NCBI RefSeq assembly: GCF_000429765.1
Contig: NZ_AUCM01000008.1
Span: forward strand, 124,001-188,000
Direction: 5' to 3'
DNA length: 64,000 nucleotides
Origin: Gemmobacter nectariphilus DSM 15620
Lineage (GTDB): Bacteria > Pseudomonadota > Alphaproteobacteria > Rhodobacterales > Rhodobacteraceae
Shown here piece by piece: positions 41,453 through 50,805 of the stretch. The notes under the pieces are model-generated. The model was not told the origin of the DNA. It worked only from the letters and a program-made list of their open reading frames with translations, and did not search any database. The position numbers and the translations under genes were made by a program. Each line of letters opens with the position of its first letter. Position 1 is the first letter of the stretch.

Positions 41453-42140
41453 CGCCCACTGGCCCACCGCCCCAGAGGCGCGGGCGCTGCGCGTCCTGAT
41501 CGGCTGCGAGACCAGCGGCGTGATGCGCCGGGCGTTTGCCGCGCGCGGACACGACGCATGGTCCTGCGACCTGCTGCCCGCAGAGGACGGCAGCAACCGC
41601 CACATTCGTGGCGACGTGCGCGACCATCTGGCGGGCGGCTGGGATTTGCTGGTCGTGGCGCATCCGCCCTGCACCCGCCTGTGCAACAGCGGCGTCCGGT
41701 GGCTGCACACGCCGCCGCCAGGGCGCACGGCAGCCGACATGTGGGCCGAGCTTGACGAGGGCGTTGCGCTGTTCACGGCCTGCTGGCGTGCGCCGGTTGA
41801 TCGCGTGGCGGTCGAAAACCCGATCATGCACCGCCACGCCCGCGAGCGGATGCCCGCTGACCTGCCGCGCCCGCAGATCGTGCAGCCGTGGTGGTTCGGC
41901 GAGCCTGCGAAGAAGGCGACCGGGTTCTACCTGCGCGGGCTGCCGCCGCTGACCCCGACGAACCGCCTGCCGCTGCCGGAGAGGGGCAGCGACGAAGACA
42001 AGCGGTGGCAGGCTGTTCACCGCGCCAGCCCCGGCCCGGATCGGTGGAAATTCCGCAGCCGCACATTCGAGGGCGTGGCCGCCGCCTGCGCCGACCAATG
42101 GGGCCGCGCGGCCCTGCAACAGATCGAGAGGACAGCATGA
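41445..42140 (+). CDS. DNA cytosine methyltransferase-like protein
   Basis: 231-aa protein. RALRVLIGCETSGVMRRAFA at the start matches motif I of C5-type enzymes in phages. HPPCTRLCNSG supplies the Pro-Cys catalytic loop and VAVENPIMHRHA the E-N-x motif. It lacks a distinct target-recognition domain, so it is much shorter than restriction-modification C5 methyltransferases. ATG 41445 overlaps the upstream gene. Confidence 0.72.
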   Translation: MLDAHWPTAPEARALRVLIGCETSGVMRRAFAARGHDAWSCDLLPAEDGSNRHIRGDVRDHLAGGWDLLVVAHPPCTRLCNSGVRWLHTPPPGRTAADMWAELDEGVALFTACWRAPVDRVAVENPIMHRHARERMPADLPRPQIVQPWWFGEPAKKATGFYLRGLPPLTPTNRLPLPERGSDEDKRWQAVHRASPGPDRWKFRSRTFEGVAAACADQWGRAALQQIERTA

Positions 42141-42340
42141 CCCCGCGCCATCCGTTGGACGGCAACGCGATTGCCGCAGACCGCCATTACGACCAGCCCG
42201 CGCCGACCGATCACGACTGCTGCGACCAGTGCGGCGCGCCCTTCGGCGACCCTGACGATGACCCGGACTGCGTTGTCCAGGACGCCGTTGCGTTCATGTG
42301 GTGCGAAACCTGCGCCGAAGCACATGGAGATGAGACATGA
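42137..42340 (+). CDS. Small cysteine-rich phage protein
   Basis: 67-aa acidic protein MTPRHPLDGNAIAADRHYDQ with CCDQCG (residues about 31-36) and MWCETC near the end, a possible zinc ribbon. ATGA overlap with the next gene. Confidence 0.55.
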   Translation: MTPRHPLDGNAIAADRHYDQPAPTDHDCCDQCGAPFGDPDDDPDCVVQDAVAFMWCETCAEAHGDET

Positions 42341-43188
42341 CCACCGACCACGACCACCCCGACACCGACCTGACGGACCCGCACGGCGAGGCCGAGGCGC
42401 TGCGGAGGGAGAACGCGCGGCTGCGGGTGCAAATGAAGGCAACGCTGGAACGCTCCGTGGGAGAGCGCCTGAAATATGAGCATCGACTGGCCGCGTCAGC
42501 TTGGAGACGTGGTTACTGGCAAGACCGCGCCGGAGCCGCAGAGGCCGCGCTTGCCAAGATGGGGATCCAGGTCATCACCGACGATGACATGCGCAGGAAG
42601 ATCGAGGAGGGCCGCCGCCCCCTGGACGCGCGCACCGTCGCACAGGCGGCCGAAGCCTATCGGACGCTGCATCCAGAGGAATTTGCCGCCAGTCGCGCGC
42701 CCGATCCTGCCGTCAACGCTGGTAGCTGCCAGCCGGGCGACCTGATCAGCCGAGCGGCTGCGATTGAGGCTCTTGGGTTTGCTGCATGGAAGCATCAAGG
42801 GACGGACGCATATAGCGCAGGCATGGACGCTGGGGCACGGCATCAGGCGAAACAGGACTATGACGCAATCCGCGCACTCCCCGCCGCACCTGTGGCCGAG
42901 GCGCAGCCCACCATCGGCGGGGCGCAACTTGATGCGCTGGTGGATGAACTGCGCGGTATCGGCGGTCCTGGCTACTGGGCCGACACCGCCGCCGACGCCA
43001 TCACCGCCCTGCGCGCGCAGCCGGACTGGAAGGCGATGGCCGAGCGGCTGGGGGAGGCGTTGGATGGGATGGAAACCATCGTCGAAGATCAAGAGTACAA
43101 CACGCTTTATGTGAAGGGTTTCGTGCAGCGCCAGTTGAATAATGCCCGCGCCGCCCTGTCCGACCTCGCCAAGATGAAGGGGGAATGA
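42337..43188 (+). CDS. Phage accessory protein with N-terminal coiled coil
   Basis: 283-aa protein. Residues 15-90 form a charged coil (GEAEALRRENARLRVQMKAT). There is a separate middle (SRAAAIEALGFAAWKHQGTD) and a helical end (WKAMAERLGEALDGMETIVE). The mosaic plan resembles Ea22/ead-type accessory proteins of temperate phages, which recombine often. Function unknown. Confidence 0.55.
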   Translation: MTTDHDHPDTDLTDPHGEAEALRRENARLRVQMKATLERSVGERLKYEHRLAASAWRRGYWQDRAGAAEAALAKMGIQVITDDDMRRKIEEGRRPLDARTVAQAAEAYRTLHPEEFAASRAPDPAVNAGSCQPGDLISRAAAIEALGFAAWKHQGTDAYSAGMDAGARHQAKQDYDAIRALPAAPVAEAQPTIGGAQLDALVDELRGIGGPGYWADTAADAITALRAQPDWKAMAERLGEALDGMETIVEDQEYNTLYVKGFVQRQLNNARAALSDLAKMKGE

Positions 43189-43191
43189 GGG

Positions 43192-43608
43192 ATGGATCGC
43201 GCCGACGAAATCTGGACCGGATCCAAAACGCAACGAGCCGCCCTTCGCGCGAGGTTTGACGGCAGATGCGGCTATTGCGGAGAAGTCATGCAGAAGATGC
43301 ATGCCGATCACATCAAGCCTGTCATCAGGGTGACGACCGATCCAGGGGGGGAAAGGCTCCCTGTAGACCAACAGCGCATGGTCCGACCAGAACTGAACAC
43401 TGTTGCGAACGTGATGCCGTGCTGCGGACCATGCAACATCAGTAAGGGCGGATACGGCCTGGAGGAGTGGCGCGCGCTGCTGGCTCGGTCTGCAGAAATC
43501 GTGGCCCGAGAGAAGTCTATCTTTCGCGCCGCCGTCCGGTTCGGGCTGATCCGCGTCGTTGATGAGCCTGTGATATTTCACTTTGAGCGGAAGGGGGCCA
43601 CCAAATGA
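43192..43608 (+). CDS. HNH endonuclease
   Basis: 138-aa protein: CGYCGEVMQKMHADHIKPVI gives the first cysteines and the H of the DH motif; LNTVANVMPCCGPCNISKGG supplies the second Cys pair and Asn. Small, free-standing HNH nuclease in the accessory operon, separate from the packaging HNH at 30593. Its sequence is not close to that one. It may be a homing or defence nuclease. Confidence 0.8.
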   Translation: MDRADEIWTGSKTQRAALRARFDGRCGYCGEVMQKMHADHIKPVIRVTTDPGGERLPVDQQRMVRPELNTVANVMPCCGPCNISKGGYGLEEWRALLARSAEIVAREKSIFRAAVRFGLIRVVDEPVIFHFERKGATK

Positions 43609-44240
43609 CCGCCCGTATCGACACATCACCCGAGGCCATCGCGGCGCTGCACTGGGCGGCAGGTCAACAAATCGGCATGACGCTTGACGTTGACGATGTT
43701 GTCGCCCTCGCCGCCGAAATCGCCCGCCTGACCGACGCCGCTGATAACCACAACGCCGCGTGGGTTGCCGCTTGTGATCGGATTGCCGCGCTTGAGGCCG
43801 AGCGCGACGAGGCCCGCGCTCAGGTGGCTGTGGCGTATGAAGCTGCTGCGAATTTGGTGTTGGGTCTCCCAATGACAGATGGGGTTGCTGATGTTTTGGC
43901 GGAAGATATAGCTGATGACATCCGCGCCCTCACCACACCCGACGCCACCGCAGCCCTCGCCGCCCGTGACGCCGCGATGCGCAACGAGGGGCGGAAGTCG
44001 GTTAAGGTTAAGCCGCTGGTTTGGGAAGATGTAAATGAAACCGGAACCATCCAAGATGCCGCTGGTTTCAGAACCATCTATCGAGTGTGGGCTAACGGGC
44101 ACACTGGTGAAGTGCGATACAAGACAAGCCATATGGGCGCCTGGCTTTTTGTGCAAACAGTCGAGGCCGCCAAAGCCGCAGCCCAAGCCGAATACGAAGC
44201 CTCCATCCTCGCCACGCTGGAACCGGAGGGCGGGGAATGA
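43605..44240 (+). CDS. Ea22/ead-like phage accessory protein
   Basis: 211-aa protein. The N-terminus is an acidic helical part (DVDDVVALAAEIARLTDAAD), with a coil around EAERDEARAQVAVAYEAA. The C-terminal KVKPLVWEDVNETGTI with RVWANGHTGEVRYKTSHM matches the segment seen in temperate-phage Ea22/ead proteins. ATGA overlap with the HNH gene. Function unknown. Confidence 0.6.
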   Translation: MTARIDTSPEAIAALHWAAGQQIGMTLDVDDVVALAAEIARLTDAADNHNAAWVAACDRIAALEAERDEARAQVAVAYEAAANLVLGLPMTDGVADVLAEDIADDIRALTTPDATAALAARDAAMRNEGRKSVKVKPLVWEDVNETGTIQDAAGFRTIYRVWANGHTGEVRYKTSHMGAWLFVQTVEAAKAAAQAEYEASILATLEPEGGE

Positions 44241-44455
44241 GCGCGCCGGAACGGACATGCACCGAAGACATCCGCGCCGATGTGGTGCAGGCGCTGGTGG
44301 AGGCCCTGCGCGACCTGATGTCCCTCGTGGACGACGCCCGCGCAGACGTGGACGTTGACGCTATGGACGCAGGCGGCGCGTGGCTCTGCGGCGACGAAAT
44401 GCATTGCCGCATGGGCGCTGCGAGGGCTGCGCTGATCGCAGTCGAGGGGGGCTGA
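44237..44455 (+). CDS. Small acidic phage protein
   Basis: 72-aa protein MSAPERTCTEDIRADVVQAL, helical, with C-x5-C near the end (WLCGDEMHCRMG). ATGA overlap upstream; two bases before the excisionase. Not recognised. Confidence 0.55.
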   Translation: MSAPERTCTEDIRADVVQALVEALRDLMSLVDDARADVDVDAMDAGGAWLCGDEMHCRMGAARAALIAVEGG

Positions 44456-44457
44456 CC

Positions 44458-44766
44458 ATGGGGAAGCATGACGCGATCAAGCCGCCATATACCCCAGAAA
44501 CACTTGCAGAGCGCTGGGGCGTGACCGCAAATGCCGTTCGCAAGAAATGTGCCGCTGGCGAGCTGGAGCACTTTCGGTTCGGCAAGCTCTACCGCATCCC
44601 CGCTCGCGTCGTTGAGGAGTTCGAACAGTGCCAGACATCAGCATCGGCAGGCTCAGAGGTGGCTACTGCGTCTTCTGGTCCGACGACGGCCGCCGCGTTC
44701 GGCATCAGCTTAAGGCACGCACCAGAGCGGAAGCGGAAGCCGAGGCAATCGACGTCTACCGCCTGA
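44458..44766 (+). CDS. Excisionase / Xis-like HTH protein
   Basis: 102-aa protein. Residues 10-57 (YTPETLAERWGVTANAVRKK, LEHFRFGKLYRIPARVVEEF) are a winged MerR/excisionase-type HTH. It is immediately upstream of the integrase, the usual xis-int order. The last 47 residues overlap the integrase start out of frame for 139 bp, an unusually long overlap implying coupled translation. Confidence 0.78.
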   Translation: MGKHDAIKPPYTPETLAERWGVTANAVRKKCAAGELEHFRFGKLYRIPARVVEEFEQCQTSASAGSEVATASSGPTTAAAFGISLRHAPERKRKPRQSTSTA

Positions 44767-45635
44767 AGCACTTCGCTCAGGCGCAGACCGGCGCGACGGT
44801 GGCGCAGTTGTGGGACGAATACCGCCGCGATCTGGGCGACAAGCCCACGGCGAAGACCATGGGCTATACCGGCAAGGCGGTTCTGGCGCATTTCGGGCAC
44901 TACCGCCCTGACCAGATCACGACCGAGCTGTGCCGCAGCTACGCCCGCGCACGGATGGCCGCCGGCATATCTCAGGGCGCGGTCCACACCGAACTAGGCC
45001 ACCTGCGCAGCACGATGACATGGGCAGAGCGCAACAGGATGATCGAAGCCGCGCCGCATATCGAGCGACCAGCCAAGCCGACACCCAAGGAGCGATTCCT
45101 GACGAAAGAGGAAGTTGCGCGGCTGATCGACCACGCCGAAGCCCCGCATATCGCGCTGGCGATCCACCTGCTGTTCGCAACAGCTGGCCGGGTGTCGGCC
45201 GTGCTGCAGCTGACTTGGGATCGTGTCGATCTGGATCGCGGCGTGATCAACCTGCGGCTCGACGATGCCCGCACGCGCAAGGGGCGCGCTATCGTGCCAA
45301 TCAACCGTGGCCTGCTGGCGGCGCTGCAGACGGCCCGCGATGCAGCCCTGTCCGATCACGTCGTTGAGTGGGGCGGAAAGCCGGTGGCGAGCATCCGCAA
45401 GGGCTTTGAAGCCGCCGTGACCCGCGCCGGGCTGCGCGACGTGACCCTGCACACGATTCGCCATTCGGCTGCCGTGGCGATGGTGTCGAACGGGATCCCG
45501 ATCACCCAGGTCGCCCAATATCTCGGCCACAGCAACACGACGATCACCTATTCGACCTACGGCAGATTCGCCCCTGATCACCTGACAGAGGCGGCCGAGG
45601 TGCTGGATTTCGTCAGGCTTCGCGCGAGAAAGTAG
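44628..45635 (+). CDS. int: Tyrosine integrase of the prophage
   Basis: 335-aa phage integrase. The N-terminal SAM-like domain spans about residues 55-150 (GATVAQLWDEYRRDLGDKPT). Catalytic residues are R in ATAGRVSAVLQLTW, H-x-x-R in TLHTIRHSAA, H in YLGHSNTTIT and Tyr in YSTYGRFAP. GTG 44628 has GGAG eight bases before it. It ends 50 bp from the attR core and matches the relic at 6776-6957. It recombines attP with the tRNA-Val gene. Confidence 0.93.
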   Translation: MPDISIGRLRGGYCVFWSDDGRRVRHQLKARTRAEAEAEAIDVYRLKHFAQAQTGATVAQLWDEYRRDLGDKPTAKTMGYTGKAVLAHFGHYRPDQITTELCRSYARARMAAGISQGAVHTELGHLRSTMTWAERNRMIEAAPHIERPAKPTPKERFLTKEEVARLIDHAEAPHIALAIHLLFATAGRVSAVLQLTWDRVDLDRGVINLRLDDARTRKGRAIVPINRGLLAALQTARDAALSDHVVEWGGKPVASIRKGFEAAVTRAGLRDVTLHTIRHSAAVAMVSNGIPITQVAQYLGHSNTTITYSTYGRFAPDHLTEAAEVLDFVRLRARK

Positions 45636-45658
45636 GTTCAATGAACCGCAGGGCACTT
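45635..45658. other. Integrase or excisionase arm site, right
   Basis: GGTTCAATGAAC followed by CACTTCGCA, overlapping the integrase stop codon. It matches the left arm at 7174 and the relic at 6958. Confidence 0.5.
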
Positions 45659-45668
45659 CGCACAAATG

Positions 45669-45697
45669 AAAAAGCCCCGAATTTCTCCGAGGCTTTT
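45669..45697 (-). terminator. Terminator of tRNA-Val, carried by the phage end
   Basis: Minus strand AAAAGCCTCGG, 8-nt loop, then CGGGGCTTTTT. Because it lies inside or at the prophage end, the phage attP evidently supplies both the tRNA 3' end and its terminator. Confidence 0.75.
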
Positions 45698-45753
45698 CAA
45701 TGCGATAATGGTGGGCGATAACGGATTTGAACCGCTGACATCTTCGATGTGAA
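45685..45753. other. attR: right attachment repeat
   Basis: Identical to 7009-7077 over 69 bp. It covers the terminator side and the 3' part of tRNA-Val up to the anticodon loop. Confidence 0.93.
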
Positions 45754-45783
45754 CGAAGCGCTCTACCGCTGAGCTAATCGCCC
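45709..45783 (-). tRNA. tRNA-Val (anticodon CAC)
   Basis: 75 nt with encoded CCA. Acceptor GGGCGAT pairs with ATCGCCC; D-arm GCTC...GAGC; anticodon stem CTTCG/CGAAG with loop TTCACAT (anticodon CAC); T-arm with loop TTCAAAT. It is intact because the phage supplies an identical 3' end. Confidence 0.95.
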
Positions 45784-45802
45784 GATGCCGGGGGGTTTAC
45801 CC

Positions 45803-46204
45803 TCACTCCTGAGCAGGCGCAAGAGGGGTTTCACCCTCTTTTTTCGCCTTTGCTTTCCCGCCGGTCGCCGGCCGCAGCTTGATCAGGGTCTTGCGGCCCG
45901 TTTCATCGTCTCCCTTGAGCGTGACCTTGGCCCGGCCAAGCGGCGGCAGGATGAACGCTTCACCGCGGCTCAGCGAGGCGCCAAGCTCATGCAGCACGGC
46001 ATCCATGACGGCCTTGGCCTGTTTCTTGTCGGCACCCGCGCGGGCGACGACGCGCTCAAGCAGGCTGCGAACCTTCAGCACGCCGCCTTCGATCGGTCCC
46101 TCGATCGGCATGGGCGCGGGGGCAGCCGCCTTGGGCTTTCGTGCAGCGCCGGCCGGCTTCTTGGCACGGGGGGTGCCGGCTGCGGGTTTCGTGGTCTTGG
46201 CCAT
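45803..46204 (-). CDS. HU-like DNA-binding protein with basic N-terminal extension
   Basis: 133-aa protein. Residues 1-35 are a Lys/Ala/Pro-rich tail (MAKTTKPAAGTPRAKKPAGA). The core (KVRSLLERVVARAGADKKQA, ASLSRGEAFILPPLGRAKVT) fits the HU/IHF fold, with another Lys-rich C-terminal tail. Nucleoid-associated protein; the long disordered tails set it apart from plain HU. The 160 bp upstream hold no gene and would carry its promoter. Confidence 0.75.
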   Translation of the reverse strand: MAKTTKPAAGTPRAKKPAGAARKPKAAAPAPMPIEGPIEGGVLKVRSLLERVVARAGADKKQAKAVMDAVLHELGASLSRGEAFILPPLGRAKVTLKGDDETGRKTLIKLRPATGGKAKAKKEGETPLAPAQE

Positions 46205-46366
46205 GGGAAATCACCCTTCTGACAATGATTTTGCGCAGAATAGGCCTCTGCGCGGCATCAACAAGCGAATTTCGCGGCCTCAGCAGAATTCCGCACGGCC
46301 TGCCACCGAATTGCGCTGAAATTGCGGCCCCGCACAGGGGATGAGCCCGGATGACAGGTTCGACAT

Positions 46367-46396
46367 GAAAAAAGGGCCGCCCTTCGGCGGCCCTTT
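46367..46396 (-). terminator. Terminator of lon
   Basis: Minus strand GGGCCGCC-GAAG-GGCGGCCC followed by TTTTTT: a textbook intrinsic terminator 19 bp after the lon stop. Confidence 0.88.
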
Positions 46397-46414
46397 CACA
46401 AGGTCGGTGATGGC

Positions 46415-48826
<2,412 letters not shown>

Positions 48827-48900
48827 CGTTCCTTAGCTGGCAGGAAGGCACCGGCCCCGAGCAAGTTCGGCAGCCCCGACCTTCCCCTGTCAAGACAGTG

Positions 48901-48930
48901 TAGATGGTGTGACAGTGGGCGCAAGTCAAC
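48901..48930 (-). promoter_or_regulatory. Candidate lon promoter (possibly heat-shock type)
   Basis: Minus strand TTGACT with ATCTAC 18 bp on; the same stretch can be read as CTTGC...CCATCT, closer to a sigma-32 promoter. It lies about 75 bp upstream of lon. Confidence 0.35.
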
Positions 48931-48960
48931 TGCACGCACCTGCAGGTGATGAAGGGCAAG

Positions 48961-49017
48961 GGGGGCCGTCTGCCCCCCTCTGCGCGCAGGCGCGCATTCA
49001 CCCCCCGAGGATATTTG
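48961..49017. repeat. Dispersed REP-like element, copy 1
   Basis: A G5/C6 hairpin (GGGGG-CCGTCTG-CCCCC), a second inverted repeat TGCGCGC/CGCGCA and then CCCCCCGAGGATATTTGG. The last motif and a similar hairpin recur in reverse orientation at 52514-52551. Confidence 0.5.
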
Positions 49018-49036
49018 GATCAAGGCGAAAGACAGC

Positions 49037-49813
49037 CTACCAGTGCCCCGTGGTGGCAGCCCAGGCCAGGCGGCCGCGGCGGGCAAATTCGCTTAGCTGC
49101 AAGGTGGCGCCAGGCACCCGGTCAGGTTCGCGTGCCGCAAGGCGCAGCAGGGGCGCGGCCTGCCAGCCGGGCAACAAGGCGGGCCGTGCGGTGGCGGGCA
49201 CTGCATTGCGCCGGGCGCGGGCAGATGTGATGCGGGCAAGCCCGGCTTTTGCCAGCTGTGCGATACCTTGGGGGGAGGCATCGGGCAGAGGGTGACGCCC
49301 CCTTGCCACCAGCTCCGGCGCCGCGCGCAGCCAGCTGGCAAGGGCGGTGCCGGCCCCGTAGAGGCGGATTGCGGCCTCAGCGCTGTCCGGCGCGCCAAGC
49401 GCGCGGGCGGCCAGCCACATCAGCGCCCCGCCGGTTGCATCGAGATGCGCCCAGAGCGCGGCCTCATCGGCAAAGGGTTCGGACCAGATGTCCCAGCGCC
49501 GCGCCTCGACCAGGGTATCCAGCAGGGCGGTGGCGGGCGCGTCGCCCGACAGGAACCCGCAGGCTTCCAGCACCGGATGGCCAGACCGTGGCGGGGCGCC
49601 CTGCCCCAGTTCCTCCAGCACGTCGCGCCACCATTGCAGCCGCATCTCGGCCACCAGCGGCTGGCTGCTGGCCCAGGCGGCGCGCGAGATCTCGACGTTC
49701 AGCGCATAAAGCGGGATCAGCCGCGCCTGTGCGGCGGGCGGGGCGGGCAACGTGGCCAGCAAACGGTCGGGATCGGCGCCGGCCAGCAGATCGCGGCAAT
49801 GTGCAAGGCTCAT
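49037..49813 (-). CDS. Squalene/phytoene synthase family protein
   Basis: 258-aa helical protein of the isoprenoid-synthase type. ALNVEISRAAWASSQPLVAE and QWWRDVLEELGQG match the helical pattern of the family, but the aspartate-rich DxxxD motifs of true phytoene synthases are not clear. Such divergent members occur beside an alpha/beta hydrolase gene and may act in mitochondrial complex I-type assembly in their relatives. Enzyme activity is not assured. It overlaps the hydrolase gene by ATGA. Confidence 0.68.
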   Translation of the reverse strand: MSLAHCRDLLAGADPDRLLATLPAPPAAQARLIPLYALNVEISRAAWASSQPLVAEMRLQWWRDVLEELGQGAPPRSGHPVLEACGFLSGDAPATALLDTLVEARRWDIWSEPFADEAALWAHLDATGGALMWLAARALGAPDSAEAAIRLYGAGTALASWLRAAPELVARGRHPLPDASPQGIAQLAKAGLARITSARARRNAVPATARPALLPGWQAAPLLRLAAREPDRVPGATLQLSEFARRGRLAWAATTGHW

Positions 49814-50805
49814 CGGACCTCCCCCAGCCAGGTTCGGATTGCATCGAAGGTATCTGGGCTGTCGACCACATCAAGGTGCCCGGCCGGAACCAGCCGGTAG
49901 CGGCCATTCGGGTTGGCCGGCGCCATGGCGGGCTCGTAGGCCGCGGCGACAAAGGCCTCGTCGTCCTGCCCCGCGACCAGCAGGAAGGGCGGCAGCCCCG
50001 CCACATCGCGCCGCCAGTCACGGCGCGGCGCATAGGAGGTGTTCAGCCGATAGGAATAGGCGCGCGTCGCCTCGGCGCCAGAGGGGCCATCCAGCACGCT
50101 GGACGGAAAGCGGAACTGGATCACCGGCAAATGGTTCAGCGCCCGGATGCGCAGGGCGTTCAGCATGGTCAGCCCGATGATGCGCCGCACCATCACCCGC
50201 GCCCATCCGCCCGATCCGGGCCGCGCCGTCGGGGCATCGTGCTGCAGAAAGGGCGCCAGCAGCACCGCGCCCTGGATCAGGGCGCCATATGGCCCGCCCG
50301 CCATGCGCACGACCAGCCCGCCACCCGAGGAATGGCCCAGCAGAACCACCCGTTGCCCCGGCCGGGCGACTGCCGCGATCAGATCGGCAAGGTCTTCCTC
50401 GAACTGGCCGATATGGTCCAGATCGCCGCGGCGCTGCGGCGCGGGGCCATGGCCGCGCAGATCGGGGGCCACCACATCGGCCAGCCCTTCGGCAGCCAGC
50501 CGGGCACCCAGCCCGCGGAACTGCCCGCCATGCCAGCCCGACCCATGCACCGCCACCACCAGCGGCGCCCCATCACGCCCCGAGGACCATTGCCGATAGC
50601 CAAGCCGCGCGCCATCGCGCGCGGTCCAATGCCGCAGCGGCACGTCCGGTGCTGCGGCGGCCATCACCTCGAACCGCAATCCCTGGCCGTCAGCGGCCCG
50701 CAGATCGGGCTGCTGCCGATCCGACAGGATCAGGCCGCCCGCGACCAGCAGCGTGCCGCCCAATCCGATCGCAACCGTCAGGACAAGGCGGCCAAGCAGC
50801 GTCAT
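49810..50805 (-). CDS. Alpha/beta hydrolase, membrane or lipoprotein-like N-terminus
   Basis: 331-aa protein with an N-terminal membrane segment (LVLTVAIGLGGTLLVAGGLI). The hydrolase fold follows: VVAVHGSGWHGGQFRG (oxyanion), LLGHSSGGG with nucleophile Ser near residue 157, Asp in AGQDDEAF, and His in VPAGHLDVVD. Substrate unknown. It overlaps cimA at its start and the phytoene-synthase-like gene at its end, so all three are cotranscribed. Confidence 0.8.
   Translation of the reverse strand: MTLLGRLVLTVAIGLGGTLLVAGGLILSDRQQPDLRAADGQGLRFEVMAAAAPDVPLRHWTARDGARLGYRQWSSGRDGAPLVVAVHGSGWHGGQFRGLGARLAAEGLADVVAPDLRGHGPAPQRRGDLDHIGQFEEDLADLIAAVARPGQRVVLLGHSSGGGLVVRMAGGPYGALIQGAVLLAPFLQHDAPTARPGSGGWARVMVRRIIGLTMLNALRIRALNHLPVIQFRFPSSVLDGPSGAEATRAYSYRLNTSYAPRRDWRRDVAGLPPFLLVAGQDDEAFVAAAYEPAMAPANPNGRYRLVPAGHLDVVDSPDTFDAIRTWLGEVR

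Larger units (their letters stand above)
7009..45753. mobile_element. Temperate siphophage prophage integrated in tRNA-Val(CAC)
   Basis: About 38.7 kb bounded by identical 69-bp direct repeats, 7009-7077 and 45685-45753, which are the 3' part of tRNA-Val plus its terminator side. The content is that of a complete temperate phage with HK97-type head and a long non-contractile tail: integrase and excisionase, CI/Cro switch, replication genes, antiterminator, packaging, head, tail, host-specificity and lysis modules. No obvious inactivating lesion is seen in the structural genes, so it may be functional. Gene order from portal to tape measure parallels the Rhodobacterales gene transfer agent and HK97-like phages. 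Confidence 0.95.

Noticed and set aside
33727-42140. A restriction-modification system made by the adenine and cytosine methyltransferase-like genes
   Set aside because: They are 7 kb apart on opposite strands with no restriction-subunit gene beside either; phage self-modification is simpler.
7009-45753. A gene transfer agent rather than a phage
   Set aside because: Head and tail gene order is GTA-like, but an integrase, excisionase, immunity switch, replication genes, HNH and tRNA att repeats show a temperate phage.
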